From assembly GCF_026153455.1 (NCBI RefSeq), contig NZ_CP110629.1, positions 2,914,001 to 2,978,000 of the forward strand: a stretch of DNA of 64,000 nucleotides, in the 5' to 3' direction. Position 1 is the stretch's first letter. Each line of letters begins with the position of its first letter. This document shows, in pieces, positions 1 through 7,180 of the stretch. The position numbers and the translations under genes were made by a program. Origin of the DNA: Marinimicrobium sp. C6131 (GTDB taxonomy: Bacteria; Pseudomonadota; Gammaproteobacteria; Pseudomonadales; Cellvibrionaceae). The notes under the pieces were generated by a model. The model was not told the origin of the DNA and made no database searches. It saw only the letters and a list, made by a program, of their open reading frames with translations.

Positions 1-1
1 C

Positions 2-136
2 AGCCTGGGTGCCTACGTCTACCTGACCCGGCGCTTTTTCCTGCGCCTGGAAATGACCCAACACCAGATACTCACCAGCCGCGACACCAACGAAGAGGTT
101 AACGAATGGCAACTGGGTTTCAACGTCTACTTCTAG
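2..136 (+). CDS. C-terminal end of an outer-membrane beta-barrel protein (5' truncated by window edge)
   Basis: The frame is open from the left edge to the TAG at 134-136, giving 44 visible residues. They alternate hydrophobic and polar side chains like transmembrane beta-strands and end in FNVYF. A C-terminal aromatic residue is the usual signal for insertion by the BAM complex. The next barrel gene starts inside this one with a 31-base overlap, so the two are probably translationally coupled and may be related. Substrate and exact family cannot be judged from this fragment. Confidence 0.7.
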   Translation, partial: SLGAYVYLTRRFFLRLEMTQHQILTSRDTNEEVNEWQLGFNVYF

Positions 137-744
137 TCCTCGCCCTGGCGAGCACGGCACCCCTGGCCCTCGCTCAGGACGGGCCGCTGGGTGATATTGT
201 CGGCCCGGACGAGGAGCGCCGGCGGATCAGTGAGCGCGATCTGGACACCGAGAATTTCGAGCTGGGTGTGTTCTACGGGCTGATGAGCGTGGAGGACTTC
301 GGCAGCAATCCCGTGGCCGGGGTCAGCCTGAGCTATCATGTCACCGAAGCGATTTTCCTGCAGGCCAACGCCGCCCGGACCGAAACCCGGGAAACCAGCT
401 ATGAATTGCTGAGCGGCGCGGTGGAGCTGCTCACCGAAGACCAGCGGGACTACACCTATTACAACCTGTCCCTGGGGTACAATTTCCTGCCGGGGCAGAT
501 TTATCTCACGGAAAACTGGAGCTTCAACACCAGTGCCTATGTGATCGGCGGCGCCGGCAATACCGAGTTCGCCGGGCAGGATTACTTTACCTACAACCTG
601 GGCGCCGGTTTCAAACTGTACACCACCGACTGGCTGGCTCTGGATCTGGGTATGCGCGGCCATGTGTTCACCCACGAGTTGTTCGGCCGGGAAGTGGAAG
701 TCAACAATCTGGAGGCACGTCTGGGCGTGTCGTTGTTTTTCTAA
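106..744 (+). CDS. Outer-membrane beta-barrel domain protein
   Basis: A 212-residue protein. Residues 1-23 form a signal peptide (basic start, hydrophobic LLLVLALA, cleavage after ALA). Alternating-strand sequence follows, with many Tyr, Asn and Gly, and the protein ends in VSLFF, a typical BAM C-terminal motif. It resembles the small outer-membrane barrel proteins often found beside TlpA/DUF4266/DUF3570 genes. The ATG at 106 has an AGAGG ribosome site seven bases upstream, and it overlaps the previous barrel gene by 31 bases. A thioredoxin gene follows after 35 bases. Its function within the cluster is unknown. Confidence 0.8.
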   Translation: MATGFQRLLLVLALASTAPLALAQDGPLGDIVGPDEERRRISERDLDTENFELGVFYGLMSVEDFGSNPVAGVSLSYHVTEAIFLQANAARTETRETSYELLSGAVELLTEDQRDYTYYNLSLGYNFLPGQIYLTENWSFNTSAYVIGGAGNTEFAGQDYFTYNLGAGFKLYTTDWLALDLGMRGHVFTHELFGREVEVNNLEARLGVSLFF

Positions 745-779
745 TCATGATGATCGGGTTTTAAGAGAGGAATTGAGCC

Positions 780-1256
780 ATGAGATTGACGCACTATTTG
801 CTGGTCGCCCTGTTCGGTTTCGCGGCCTCGGCTTATGCCGAGAAGGCGCCGGACTTCACCCTGAAAAGCGACAGTGGTGAGAACGTCCGACTGGAAGAGC
901 AGCGCGGTAAAGTGGTGATGATCAACTTCTGGGCCTCCTGGTGCGCGCCCTGCCGCAAGGAGATGCCGCTGCTGGAAGAACTGCACGACCGCTACGAGCA
1001 GGCCGGTTTCACCCTGTTCGGCGTCAATGTCGAGCAGAACCCCGAGGCCGCGCAGAAATTTCTGGACGATGTCGGCGTCACCTTCCCGATTCTGTACGAC
1101 CCCGACAGCACCGCCAGCCGTGCTTACCAGGTCAGCGCCATGCCCACCACCGTGATGGTGGATCGCGATGGCAATGTGCGTTACGTCAATCGCGGCTACA
1201 AAGAAGGTGATGAAGCCAAGTACCGCGACCAGATCCGGGAGCTGATTCGCGAATGA
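780..1256 (+). CDS. TlpA/ResA-type periplasmic thioredoxin
   Basis: A 158-residue thiol-disulfide protein of the TlpA/ResA family. A signal peptide of about 20 residues ends in AYA. The redox motif is WCAPC (Cys57 and Cys60), and the cis-proline loop reads AMPTT. Such proteins reduce disulfides or keep cysteines ready for metal or heme insertion in the periplasm. Its stop codon overlaps the start of the DUF4266 lipoprotein by four bases. That lipoprotein ends in a two-cysteine motif, so it is a natural candidate client; this is inference. Confidence 0.92.
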   Translation: MRLTHYLLVALFGFAASAYAEKAPDFTLKSDSGENVRLEEQRGKVVMINFWASWCAPCRKEMPLLEELHDRYEQAGFTLFGVNVEQNPEAAQKFLDDVGVTFPILYDPDSTASRAYQVSAMPTTVMVDRDGNVRYVNRGYKEGDEAKYRDQIRELIRE

Positions 1257-1477
1257 AGCCCCTTCGCTACAGCCTCGCGCTCGCCTTCTGCACGCTGCTC
1301 GGTGCCTGCAGTGTGCAGCCCTGGGTGCAGCCCTACGAACGCCAGAAGCTGGCCGACCCGATCATGAGCTTTGATCGCGACCCGGTTTCCAGCAGTTATC
1401 TGGGTCATGTGCACGACGCCCGGGAGGCCGGTCGCGGCGCTGATGGCAGTGCGGGAGGCGGCTGTGGTTGCAACTGA
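1253..1477 (+). CDS. DUF4266 family small lipoprotein with C-terminal GGGCGCN motif
   Basis: A 74-residue protein. The signal peptide ends in the lipobox LGAC, so Cys19 would be lipidated. The segment PWVQPYERQKLADPIM is typical of DUF4266. The C-terminus is glycine-rich and ends in GGGCGCN. Two cysteines separated by one glycine at the extreme C-terminus suggest metal binding, redox chemistry or a covalent modification; none is proven. The start overlaps the thioredoxin stop by four bases, and the 3' end overlaps the DUF3570 gene by 35 bases. Tight coupling of all three points to one function. Confidence 0.85.
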   Translation: MKPLRYSLALAFCTLLGACSVQPWVQPYERQKLADPIMSFDRDPVSSSYLGHVHDAREAGRGADGSAGGGCGCN

Positions 1478-2654
1478 TCGATTGCGCACCGGGTTAAAGC
1501 AGGGGCTCGCGCTCTTGGTTGTCGGGTGTTTTGCCGGCACCGCCTGGGCGTCCGTGCTGCCGGAAGAACGCATCGATGTTCTGTATCACAGCTATGACGG
1601 GGGTGGCGTCAAGATTGATGGGCCTTCGGTGTTGGTGCGCAAGAGCGTCGGCGAATCGGTGTCCGTCTCCGGTAAATACTACGTTGATACCGTCAGCGGC
1701 GCGTCCATTGATGTGGAAGCCGCCGGGGTGGACGTCAACTCCGCCGCCAGCCCCTACGCCGAAGAGCGCACCGAATACAATGCCGGCATCGACTATCTGA
1801 ACGATCGCACCTTGATCAGCGCCGGCTACGCTACCAGCCAGGAAAATGATTACGACGCGGAAACCGTCAGTTTCGGTATCACCCAGACCTTTTTTGGCGA
1901 CCTGACCACCATCAGCCTCACCACCAGCTATGGCGACGATGTAATCGGTCGCAACGATCGACCCGACTTTGAAGAGCATCTGGAGCGCCGCCGCTACGGA
2001 CTGACCCTGACTCAAATTCTGCGCACCGATCTGATTGCCGCGTTCAGCTATGAAGCCGTGATTGATGAGGGATTTCTCAACAATGCCTACCGGCAGGTTC
2101 GCTACCGGGACGCCAGTAGCGCCCGCGGCTACAGCTATCAACCGGAAGTCTATCCCAACACCCGCAACAGCGACGCCTTCGGTCTCCGGGCCATTTACCA
2201 TCTGCCCAATCGCCGCTCCGCTCTGCGCGGGGAATACCGATACTTCCAGGACAATTGGGCCATCGAAGCCCACACCGGTGAGCTGCGCTACACCCACAGC
2301 CACGACGACAACTGGTTGTTCGAATTGAAGTTACGCCACTATGATCAGACCGGCGCGGACTTTTACTCGGACCTGTACGACTTCCGCGATGCCCAGAACT
2401 ATCTGGCCCGAGACAAGGAAATGGGGCCCTTCAGCTCCAATACGATTGGCCTGGGTGCCACCTATAACCTGCCGCGTTTTGCCATCCCGGGCTTTGAACG
2501 CAGCAGCATCAACCTCTACTGGGACCACATCCGCTTTGACTACGAAGACTTTCGCGATGTGCGGGTTTCCCCCGACGACTACGCCGCCGGGGACGAGCCG
2601 CTGTACCAATTTGATGCTGACGTGATCCGGTTTTATCTATCGTTCTGGTTCTAA
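1443..2654 (+). CDS. DUF3570 family outer-membrane protein
   Basis: The ATG at 1443 starts a 403-residue protein whose signal peptide (LALLVVGCFAGTAWA) is cleaved near residue 36. Longer starts in this frame would put extra sequence before the signal. The mature part opens with LPEERIDVLYHSYDGGGVKIDG and is rich in alternating-strand segments. It ends in FYLSFWF, an outer-membrane barrel terminus. DUF3570 proteins are regularly linked to DUF4266, TlpA and ApbE genes; their role is not established. An apbE gene lies at 13214-14227 on the other strand. The gene ends in a hairpin shared with the convergent porin gene. Confidence 0.85.
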   Translation: MAVREAAVVATDRLRTGLKQGLALLVVGCFAGTAWASVLPEERIDVLYHSYDGGGVKIDGPSVLVRKSVGESVSVSGKYYVDTVSGASIDVEAAGVDVNSAASPYAEERTEYNAGIDYLNDRTLISAGYATSQENDYDAETVSFGITQTFFGDLTTISLTTSYGDDVIGRNDRPDFEEHLERRRYGLTLTQILRTDLIAAFSYEAVIDEGFLNNAYRQVRYRDASSARGYSYQPEVYPNTRNSDAFGLRAIYHLPNRRSALRGEYRYFQDNWAIEAHTGELRYTHSHDDNWLFELKLRHYDQTGADFYSDLYDFRDAQNYLARDKEMGPFSSNTIGLGATYNLPRFAIPGFERSSINLYWDHIRFDYEDFRDVRVSPDDYAAGDEPLYQFDADVIRFYLSFWF

Positions 2655-2655
2655 C

Positions 2656-2688
2656 ATCGCCAGCGTTTTGGCATTACACGCTGGCGAT
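2656..2688. terminator. Hairpin between convergent genes
   Basis: ATCGCCAGCG (2656-2665) is the exact reverse complement of CGCTGGCGAT (2679-2688). One extra T-A pair gives an 11-bp stem with an 11-base loop. It sits between the stop of the DUF3570 gene and the stop of the convergent porin gene. There is no strong T-run on either side, so it may be a weak bidirectional terminator or a 3'-end stabiliser. Confidence 0.55.
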
Positions 2689-3521
2689 TAAAACCGAACT
2701 GTCGCTTCGACACCGAAACCGTCCAGCTCTCCAAGATCCTGATAAAAACCGGAAAGACTCCACCGATCGGTAAAGAATTTCCTGATCCTCAGTTGATTCC
2801 CATCGATCAACTTTGGTCCACTTCCAACCCCTTCGGACCGCTGATAACCAACACTCAACGTTCGGTCAATATAGTAATCCACCGCAAGCGCCAAACTATC
2901 CTGAGCAAAATCATCATAGTCGTAATTCGCCTGAACGGCTAACGATGGGCCAAAGTGATCGAAAACGTACTTGGCATTCAGGTTCCAGTTCTCATCCAGC
3001 TCCTGATCTTCATAAAAGGTACTGTAAACCAACAGCCCCTCAACCGGCGTCAGGCCCAGCGATGCGTTCCAGGTCGTGTCACTGGAAAAAGGAGAATCCG
3101 AGTCATAGTCAAAGCGACGGGCCGTCAGGCCAACATAAAAAAGGTCGCCCGGAACATAAAACTCCGCACTGATATCGGTTCTATCGGTCGTAGCATCCGT
3201 ACCGAGTATGGTGTAGCTGCCAAAGTCGTCAACAATTTCCTGGTCCTGGGACGAGCGGTCAATACGGGAGTGTCGGACACTTAAATTACTCTCACGCTCC
3301 AGAAATGCAGCTTCCGCCAGAGGATGATCGCGGGTCTCAACGGGTGAAAAATAGTAGGTTCCCGAGACCGAGACATTATCGATATCCGTCGTTGAGGTGT
3401 CTATTTGACTGTAGTGCCCACTGAGCTCCCATTGGTACTCATCGGCAAGGGCGCCAACGGTGGGGAGAAGAAGCGCGGCCGGGAGGATACATCTCGTTAT
3501 TTTTGACGTACGTTTAATCAT
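2688..3521 (-). CDS. Putative porin / outer-membrane beta-barrel
   Basis: Starting at the ATG at 3521 gives a 277-residue protein. The choice is supported by a GGAG site seven bases upstream and by an immediate signal peptide (basic MIKRTSKITR, hydrophobic LPAALLLPTVGALA). The mature protein starts DEYQWELSGHYSQ and consists of alternating beta-strand sequence with many Asp, Tyr and Ser. It ends in EATVRF, a BAM-type C-terminus. It resembles uncharacterised gammaproteobacterial 'putative porin' proteins; no substrate can be named. The gene stands alone and converges on the DUF3570 gene. Confidence 0.75.
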   Translation of the reverse strand: MIKRTSKITRCILPAALLLPTVGALADEYQWELSGHYSQIDTSTTDIDNVSVSGTYYFSPVETRDHPLAEAAFLERESNLSVRHSRIDRSSQDQEIVDDFGSYTILGTDATTDRTDISAEFYVPGDLFYVGLTARRFDYDSDSPFSSDTTWNASLGLTPVEGLLVYSTFYEDQELDENWNLNAKYVFDHFGPSLAVQANYDYDDFAQDSLALAVDYYIDRTLSVGYQRSEGVGSGPKLIDGNQLRIRKFFTDRWSLSGFYQDLGELDGFGVEATVRF

Positions 3522-3689
3522 AAAAAATCTCCATAAATCGCATTTCATCGATCTGGCAAATACTCCTGATGCCATATCCTGTAAAACCCCTGTACCCCTG
3601 GGGCGTCAGATTAGTGTACGCAAAAGATCGGTAAGTTCCACAGCGTCGCCAGGCATTAACATAACTTTTCTACGACATTCGGCGATAAA

Positions 3690-3716
3690 GCGGCCTTGCG
3701 CGACAAGCAAGGCCGC
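3690..3716 (-). terminator. Rho-independent terminator candidate after the PLDc_N gene
   Basis: GCGGCCTTGC (3690-3699) pairs perfectly with GCAAGGCCGC (3707-3716) around a seven-base loop. On the minus strand the stem is followed by TTTATC, a short U-tract. It lies ten bases beyond the stop of the small membrane protein gene at 3727. Confidence 0.65.
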
Positions 3717-3726
3717 CACACCGACC

Positions 3727-3909
3727 TTACTTGCCTCTGGGACCAATAAACAGCCAGATGATAAAACCGAGAAACGGGAGGAACAGCAGGACCAGGATCC
3801 AGATGAGCTTGGCGGTGCTCGACTCCTTGCTCTGGGCCACCTGCAATAGGGCGTAGATCACGCAAACGAGCAGAATAAGACCCAGGATACCGGTAATCTC
3901 AATGGACAT
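3727..3909 (-). CDS. Small PLDc_N-domain membrane protein
   Basis: A 60-residue protein with two hydrophobic helices (about residues 5-23 and 35-54), the second ending IIWLFIGPRGK. The pattern matches the phospholipase D-nuclease N-terminal (PLDc_N) family: a helix, a polar turn, then a helix containing PFLGFIIWLFIGPR. These proteins are inner-membrane anchors of unknown function when they stand alone. An AGGAG site lies seven to eight bases before the ATG. It has its own terminator and appears monocistronic. Confidence 0.75.
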   Translation of the reverse strand: MSIEITGILGLILLVCVIYALLQVAQSKESSTAKLIWILVLLFLPFLGFIIWLFIGPRGK

Positions 3910-3974
3910 AGAGGCGCTCCTCTGTTGGTTTGGTGGCGCTTGGATGGATGCCGAGACGCCGGTGGTCAGCGACC

Positions 3975-4919
3975 TTATCTCGGCAAGAAGTCGAAAGTAT
4001 AGTTCACTCGGGTCACGGTCACATCCGCATCGGGGAAGGTGATCAGAAGAATCCGCGCCAGGAGGCGCTGCTCGAGTTCGTCGTTGCCAAGCTCACTGGA
4101 CTCTATGCGCGCTTCGGAAATTTCCCCCGAGGGCTCGATGACCATACGCACCACCAGTTTACCCTGCAGAAGCGGGTCCTGGCGCAGAGCGCGGTTGTAG
4201 ATGGCAAAGATGGCCCCCATGTGCTGGTCGATGACCTGACGGATTTCCTCGTCGCTACGGGCGGCCAGCTCTCTGGGGCCGCTGGCAGCGGCTTCGGCCT
4301 CGGCGGCGGCCAGTGCTTCCGCTTCGTCGCTGACCCGGGTCGATTCCCGGGCAGCCAGCTCGCCACCGCCGGTATCTCGACTGAGTTGATCGGTGTCGAT
4401 GCCACCGCTGTCCTCGGCGACCTGCCCTTCCAGGCGGTTGCGTTCGGGCCGCTCGGCCTCGGACTGACCCTCGGACAGGGCGGCCTGCTCGACCTTACGG
4501 GTATCCAGGGTATTGCGCATGGCGGCCAGGGCGTCCCGATGTTGCATCAGGCCACTGCGAGCGGCGGTTTCCCGGGCCTCTTCCACACGGGCCGGGGGCG
4601 GTGGCTCAGGTTGAGGCTCGGGTTCCGGCTGGGGTTCGGGCTCAGGCTCCGGTTCTGCCTCGTCCGGCTCGGGTTCGGGCTCCGGTTCCGGCTCAGGAGG
4701 CGGTGGTGGCTCCTCTTTTTCCAGTATCACCCGGGCCAGTTGCGGCGGCAGTTCGGGCGTTTCATCCCGGCTGGGCTCCGGCAGCGGCACGAACGGAATC
4801 ACCAGCCCAAGAATGAGCAACAGTATGATCAGCCCGCGCAGTATCCGCCGATAGCGCTGATCGTCCTCAACGCTGGATTCCCAGGGCAGCTCGGTATTGG
4901 GGCTCGGGAATCGGGTCAT
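3975..4919 (-). CDS. AgmX/PglI C-terminal domain protein, TonB-like energy transducer
   Basis: A 314-residue protein. After a short cytoplasmic start there is one membrane helix (about 27-46). A long Pro-Glu/Pro-Gln spacer (about 70-110) suits a rod spanning the periplasm, and an Ala/Glu-rich charged region (about 110-215) follows. The last 95 residues match the AgmX/PglI C-terminal family, with conserved GKLVVRMVIEPSGEI and a late FP. This architecture is TonB/TolA-like. The gene is the last of an ExbB-ExbD-ExbD-transducer set, one base after the ExbD stop, so it probably couples the proton motive force to an outer-membrane or periplasmic partner. The partner is unknown. Confidence 0.82.
   Translation of the reverse strand: MTRFPSPNTELPWESSVEDDQRYRRILRGLIILLLILGLVIPFVPLPEPSRDETPELPPQLARVILEKEEPPPPPEPEPEPEPEPDEAEPEPEPEPQPEPEPQPEPPPPARVEEARETAARSGLMQHRDALAAMRNTLDTRKVEQAALSEGQSEAERPERNRLEGQVAEDSGGIDTDQLSRDTGGGELAARESTRVSDEAEALAAAEAEAAASGPRELAARSDEEIRQVIDQHMGAIFAIYNRALRQDPLLQGKLVVRMVIEPSGEISEARIESSELGNDELEQRLLARILLITFPDADVTVTRVNYTFDFLPR
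4600..4730 (-). repeat. Pro-Glu / Pro-Gln dipeptide repeat region inside the transducer gene
   Basis: Tandem six-base units encoding PE or PQ run through this part of the transducer gene, interrupted by DEAEP. Such spacers form extended rods in TonB proteins. Simple-sequence DNA like this can change in length by slippage in steps of two residues without a frameshift. Confidence 0.75.
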
Positions 4920-4920
4920 A

Positions 4921-5430
4921 TCAGCCCTCGGCCTCCGACGCGATCTGGTCGACCGCCAGGGCGATGTCGCGATAGTCCGACGCGGCGCAGGTCGCCATCA
5001 CTTTTTTCAGCAACTTATAGGGAATGCCTTTATCCCCCATGATGGTGATCGGTCGACCGATCTGCGCTTCGGCCTCCGTCAGCGGTCGGGCGCGCTCGGC
5101 ACGCAGCACCAGCTCTTCGGCCAGGCCGGGGATCTCCTCGTCCTCCTGCGCCAGAACATCGGCCACGGACGCCACCGGACGACCGTTTACCAGAATCTGC
5201 TCATCCCCCACCACCAGCAGCAGACTTTCATCCGGCTGTTGGTCCGCCACCGAGGCGGGCAACTCGATATTTTTATCCCGGCTGAGCACTTCCACCTCGG
5301 ACGAGTTGACCAGCAGGAAGAACACCAGAATGGTGAAGATGTCCATCAGGGACACCAGGTTGAGTTTGGGCAACTGGCTCAGGCGACGGTGGTGCCGGGC
5401 CATCCGGCGGGCGCGCATGGACTGCTTCAT
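4921..5430 (-). CDS. ExbD/TolR family protein with intact transmembrane Asp
   Basis: A 169-residue biopolymer-transport protein. A basic N-terminus leads into one membrane helix (about 23-42), which contains LVSLMDIFTILVFFLL. Asp30 is in the place of the proton-carrying Asp of ExbD/TolR. The periplasmic domain follows, with the family motif ITIMGDKGIPYKLLKKVM near residue 130. Its start overlaps the stop of the first ExbD gene by four bases, and the transducer follows one base after its own stop. It should form the stator with the ExbB/TolQ protein. It is the only one of the two ExbD copies that keeps the acidic residue. Confidence 0.9.
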   Translation of the reverse strand: MKQSMRARRMARHHRRLSQLPKLNLVSLMDIFTILVFFLLVNSSEVEVLSRDKNIELPASVADQQPDESLLLVVGDEQILVNGRPVASVADVLAQEDEEIPGLAEELVLRAERARPLTEAEAQIGRPITIMGDKGIPYKLLKKVMATCAASDYRDIALAVDQIASEAEG

Positions 5431-5945
5431 TCGCTCGCCTCCTGTACCGGGGCATCGCCCAGGGAAATGACCGGAAAGAGTTCCGCGTTCACCACCGATG
5501 CGGCCACCACCGCCCTGAAGGATCGGGCGGTGTCCATCGCACTGACCAGCGTCTGATAGGGAGTATCCGGCTCGGACAGAATGACAATATCGTTTTTGTC
5601 GATGCCCTGGTTTTTGAGCGTCTGTTTCACCTGCTGGAGCAATTCCGACAGGGCGGGCAGGTCCGGCTCACCGTCTTGATGAGGCACCCGCTCGACAGGA
5701 ACACCGGCGGGGAAATTGACCTGGAAATGATCGTCACGAATGATCAGTTCAATCTGCTCATTGGGCTCGTCGGTTTCGCTCGCTTCGCTGCTGGCACTTT
5801 TGGGCAGTTGCAAATCCAGTACGGTGATGCGGGCGAATACCATGCTCATCAACAACACCGGCACCAATATGATCATCAGATTCATAAAGGAGGTGATGTC
5901 GAGCTCCGCTTCTTCTCTGTGTCGATGGCGCCGTCGATGAAACAT
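5427..5945 (-). CDS. ExbD/TolR family protein with Asn replacing the transmembrane Asp
   Basis: A 172-residue ExbD/TolR relative with one membrane helix (about 17-37) and a periplasmic domain. Aligning ELDITSFMNLMIIL with the ExbD consensus (PLIDVMLVLL) puts Asn22 where the proton-binding Asp is normally found. The periplasmic part keeps the family motif IVILSEPDTPYQTLVSAMD. It lies second in the motor operon, between the ExbB/TolQ gene and the second ExbD. Paired ExbD genes in gliding-motility type clusters can work as heterodimers, so this may be a non-conducting partner subunit. Confidence 0.88.
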   Translation of the reverse strand: MFHRRRHRHREEAELDITSFMNLMIILVPVLLMSMVFARITVLDLQLPKSASSEASETDEPNEQIELIIRDDHFQVNFPAGVPVERVPHQDGEPDLPALSELLQQVKQTLKNQGIDKNDIVILSEPDTPYQTLVSAMDTARSFRAVVAASVVNAELFPVISLGDAPVQEASE

Positions 5946-5991
5946 CGCGCTTGCTGTCCTTTAACCGGGTAAGAAGGCCGCGAGGACGGCG

Positions 5992-6672
5992 TCAGGCTTG
6001 TGCCGATGGTTCAGAACCGGGCTTACCGCTCGCCCGCTGAGCCGTGCCCACCCCCATCAGGTTCAGGCATTTGACGCCCGCCATTTCGAGACTGTCGATG
6101 ATCTCGGTGGTTTTGGTCTGCAGGGTGGCGTGAAACAACAACAGGGGAATGGCCGACATCAGGCCGAAAGCAGTGGTATTCATGGCCACAGAAATACTGG
6201 CCGAGAGCAGGTTGGCTTTTTCCGCCGGGTCGGCATCGGCCACTGCGGTAAAGGCGGCAATCAGACCGATGATGGTGCCGAGCAGGCCAAGCAGGGTGGC
6301 GATATTGGCCAGAGTCGCCAGATAGGGCGTGCGCTTTTCCAGGCGGGGCATGGCTTCCATGACCCCCTCTTCCATCGCCAATTCAATGTCGTCGCGACGC
6401 TGGGACTGGCTCATCCGGGCGACACCGGCACTGATGATCCGGGCAATAGGGGCGTTGGAGGTCTGGCCGAGTTTCATCACGCCGGCGTAGTCGCGCTTTT
6501 TCAGCAGTGGCATCAGTTGCTGAAAGGCCTTGCGGTTGGCGGACTTGGCGTGAGTCAGGTAGAGCCAGCGCTCCAGCGCCACGGCCACCCCTACCACCAG
6601 CACCAGTGCAATGGGATACATGAAGGGGCCGCCGTTCTGGAAAAAACGCAGCACGGTAGTGATAAATTCCAT
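5992..6672 (-). CDS. MotA/TolQ/ExbB proton channel family protein
   Basis: Starting at the ATG at 6672 (GAGGG site upstream; the alternative TTG at 6687 lacks a good site) gives 226 residues. A first membrane helix lies at about 14-31. The two core helices are around residues 115-135 and 150-175, with LATLANIATLLGLLGTIIGLIAAF and SVAMNTTAFGLMSAIPLLLF, the MotA/TolQ/ExbB signature region. It forms the pentameric channel that, with ExbD subunits, converts proton flow into movement. It heads a four-gene operon ending with the AgmX-type transducer, and a promoter candidate lies 50-80 bases upstream. Confidence 0.92.
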   Translation of the reverse strand: MEFITTVLRFFQNGGPFMYPIALVLVVGVAVALERWLYLTHAKSANRKAFQQLMPLLKKRDYAGVMKLGQTSNAPIARIISAGVARMSQSQRRDDIELAMEEGVMEAMPRLEKRTPYLATLANIATLLGLLGTIIGLIAAFTAVADADPAEKANLLSASISVAMNTTAFGLMSAIPLLLFHATLQTKTTEIIDSLEMAGVKCLNLMGVGTAQRASGKPGSEPSAQA

Positions 6673-6725
6673 GGGTATTGCCCTCAAAATACAAACGCGA
6701 CGTCGCCTGCAAAGAACGACGGATG

Positions 6726-6753
6726 TTTATAAAGCCTGCTATGTTTTTTTGAA
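6726..6753 (-). promoter_or_regulatory. Sigma-70 type promoter candidate for the motor operon
   Basis: On the minus strand, TTCAAA (6748-6753) and TATAAA (6726-6731) are separated by 16 bases. The surrounding region is AT-rich, unlike the flanking genes. The predicted start lies about 45 bases before the ExbB/TolQ ATG. It suggests the four-gene motor operon can be transcribed apart from the TPR genes upstream. Confidence 0.45.
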
Positions 6754-6871
6754 TATATTTTTTGAAATAGTGTTGAGACGGGCAAACCCGCCTGACGCGT
6801 TGATCATTATGCCGACTTGGCCGCAGCGAAACTGTGAAGCAGGTTGGTTTTTGGGAGGATTCCGCTGCCGT

Positions 6872-7180
6872 TCAGTCGGCGATTTCGACCGTCTCTTTCC
6901 GCTGACGCAGGCTGCGCTGCAGTTCATCCCGCTCGACGTGACCGAATACACTCTCCAGTTGCCGCTCCAGGGGGTCATAGCCCGGCTCTGGGCTCTCCGG
7001 GGTTTGCCAGGGCACCACATGAAAAACCTGGGGCTGCTCACGGTTGCCGGTGACCCGGGATTCCAGCTCAATCACCGGCCCGGCGTCCCGCTCAGCGTCG
7101 ACTTCACTCTCTTGAGCCCAAAGCGACGCTGACAGACCCATCAGCAGCAAGGCAAACAGTCCCCGAGTCCGATGATTCAT
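6872..7180 (-). CDS. Small secreted protein of the TPR/Tol-like cluster, function unknown
   Basis: A 102-residue protein with a signal peptide (LFALLLMGLSASLWAQ, cleavage after WA). The mature part is hydrophilic and acidic, rich in Glu and Arg, with the pattern PLERQLESVFGHVERDELQ. I do not recognise a family. The start overlaps the stop of the preceding TPR lipoprotein by four bases, so it is translated with that operon. It is the last gene before the motor operon. It may be a periplasmic accessory factor of the same machine. Confidence 0.7.
   Translation of the reverse strand: MNHRTRGLFALLLMGLSASLWAQESEVDAERDAGPVIELESRVTGNREQPQVFHVVPWQTPESPEPGYDPLERQLESVFGHVERDELQRSLRQRKETVEIAD

Noticed and set aside
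1371..1442. Longer start for the DUF3570 gene at 1371
   Set aside because: It overlaps the DUF4266 lipoprotein by a further 72 bases and places extra sequence before the signal peptide.
3522..3680. Possible structured leader (riboswitch) before the porin gene
   Set aside because: A CTTACCGATC-like segment recalled the end of a c-di-GMP (GEMM-I) aptamer, but the rest of the conserved core is absent.
3930..5042. Plus-strand frame of 370 codons opposite the transducer gene
   Set aside because: It is the antisense of the Pro-Glu repeat and translates to Arg/Gly/Leu-rich low-complexity sequence.
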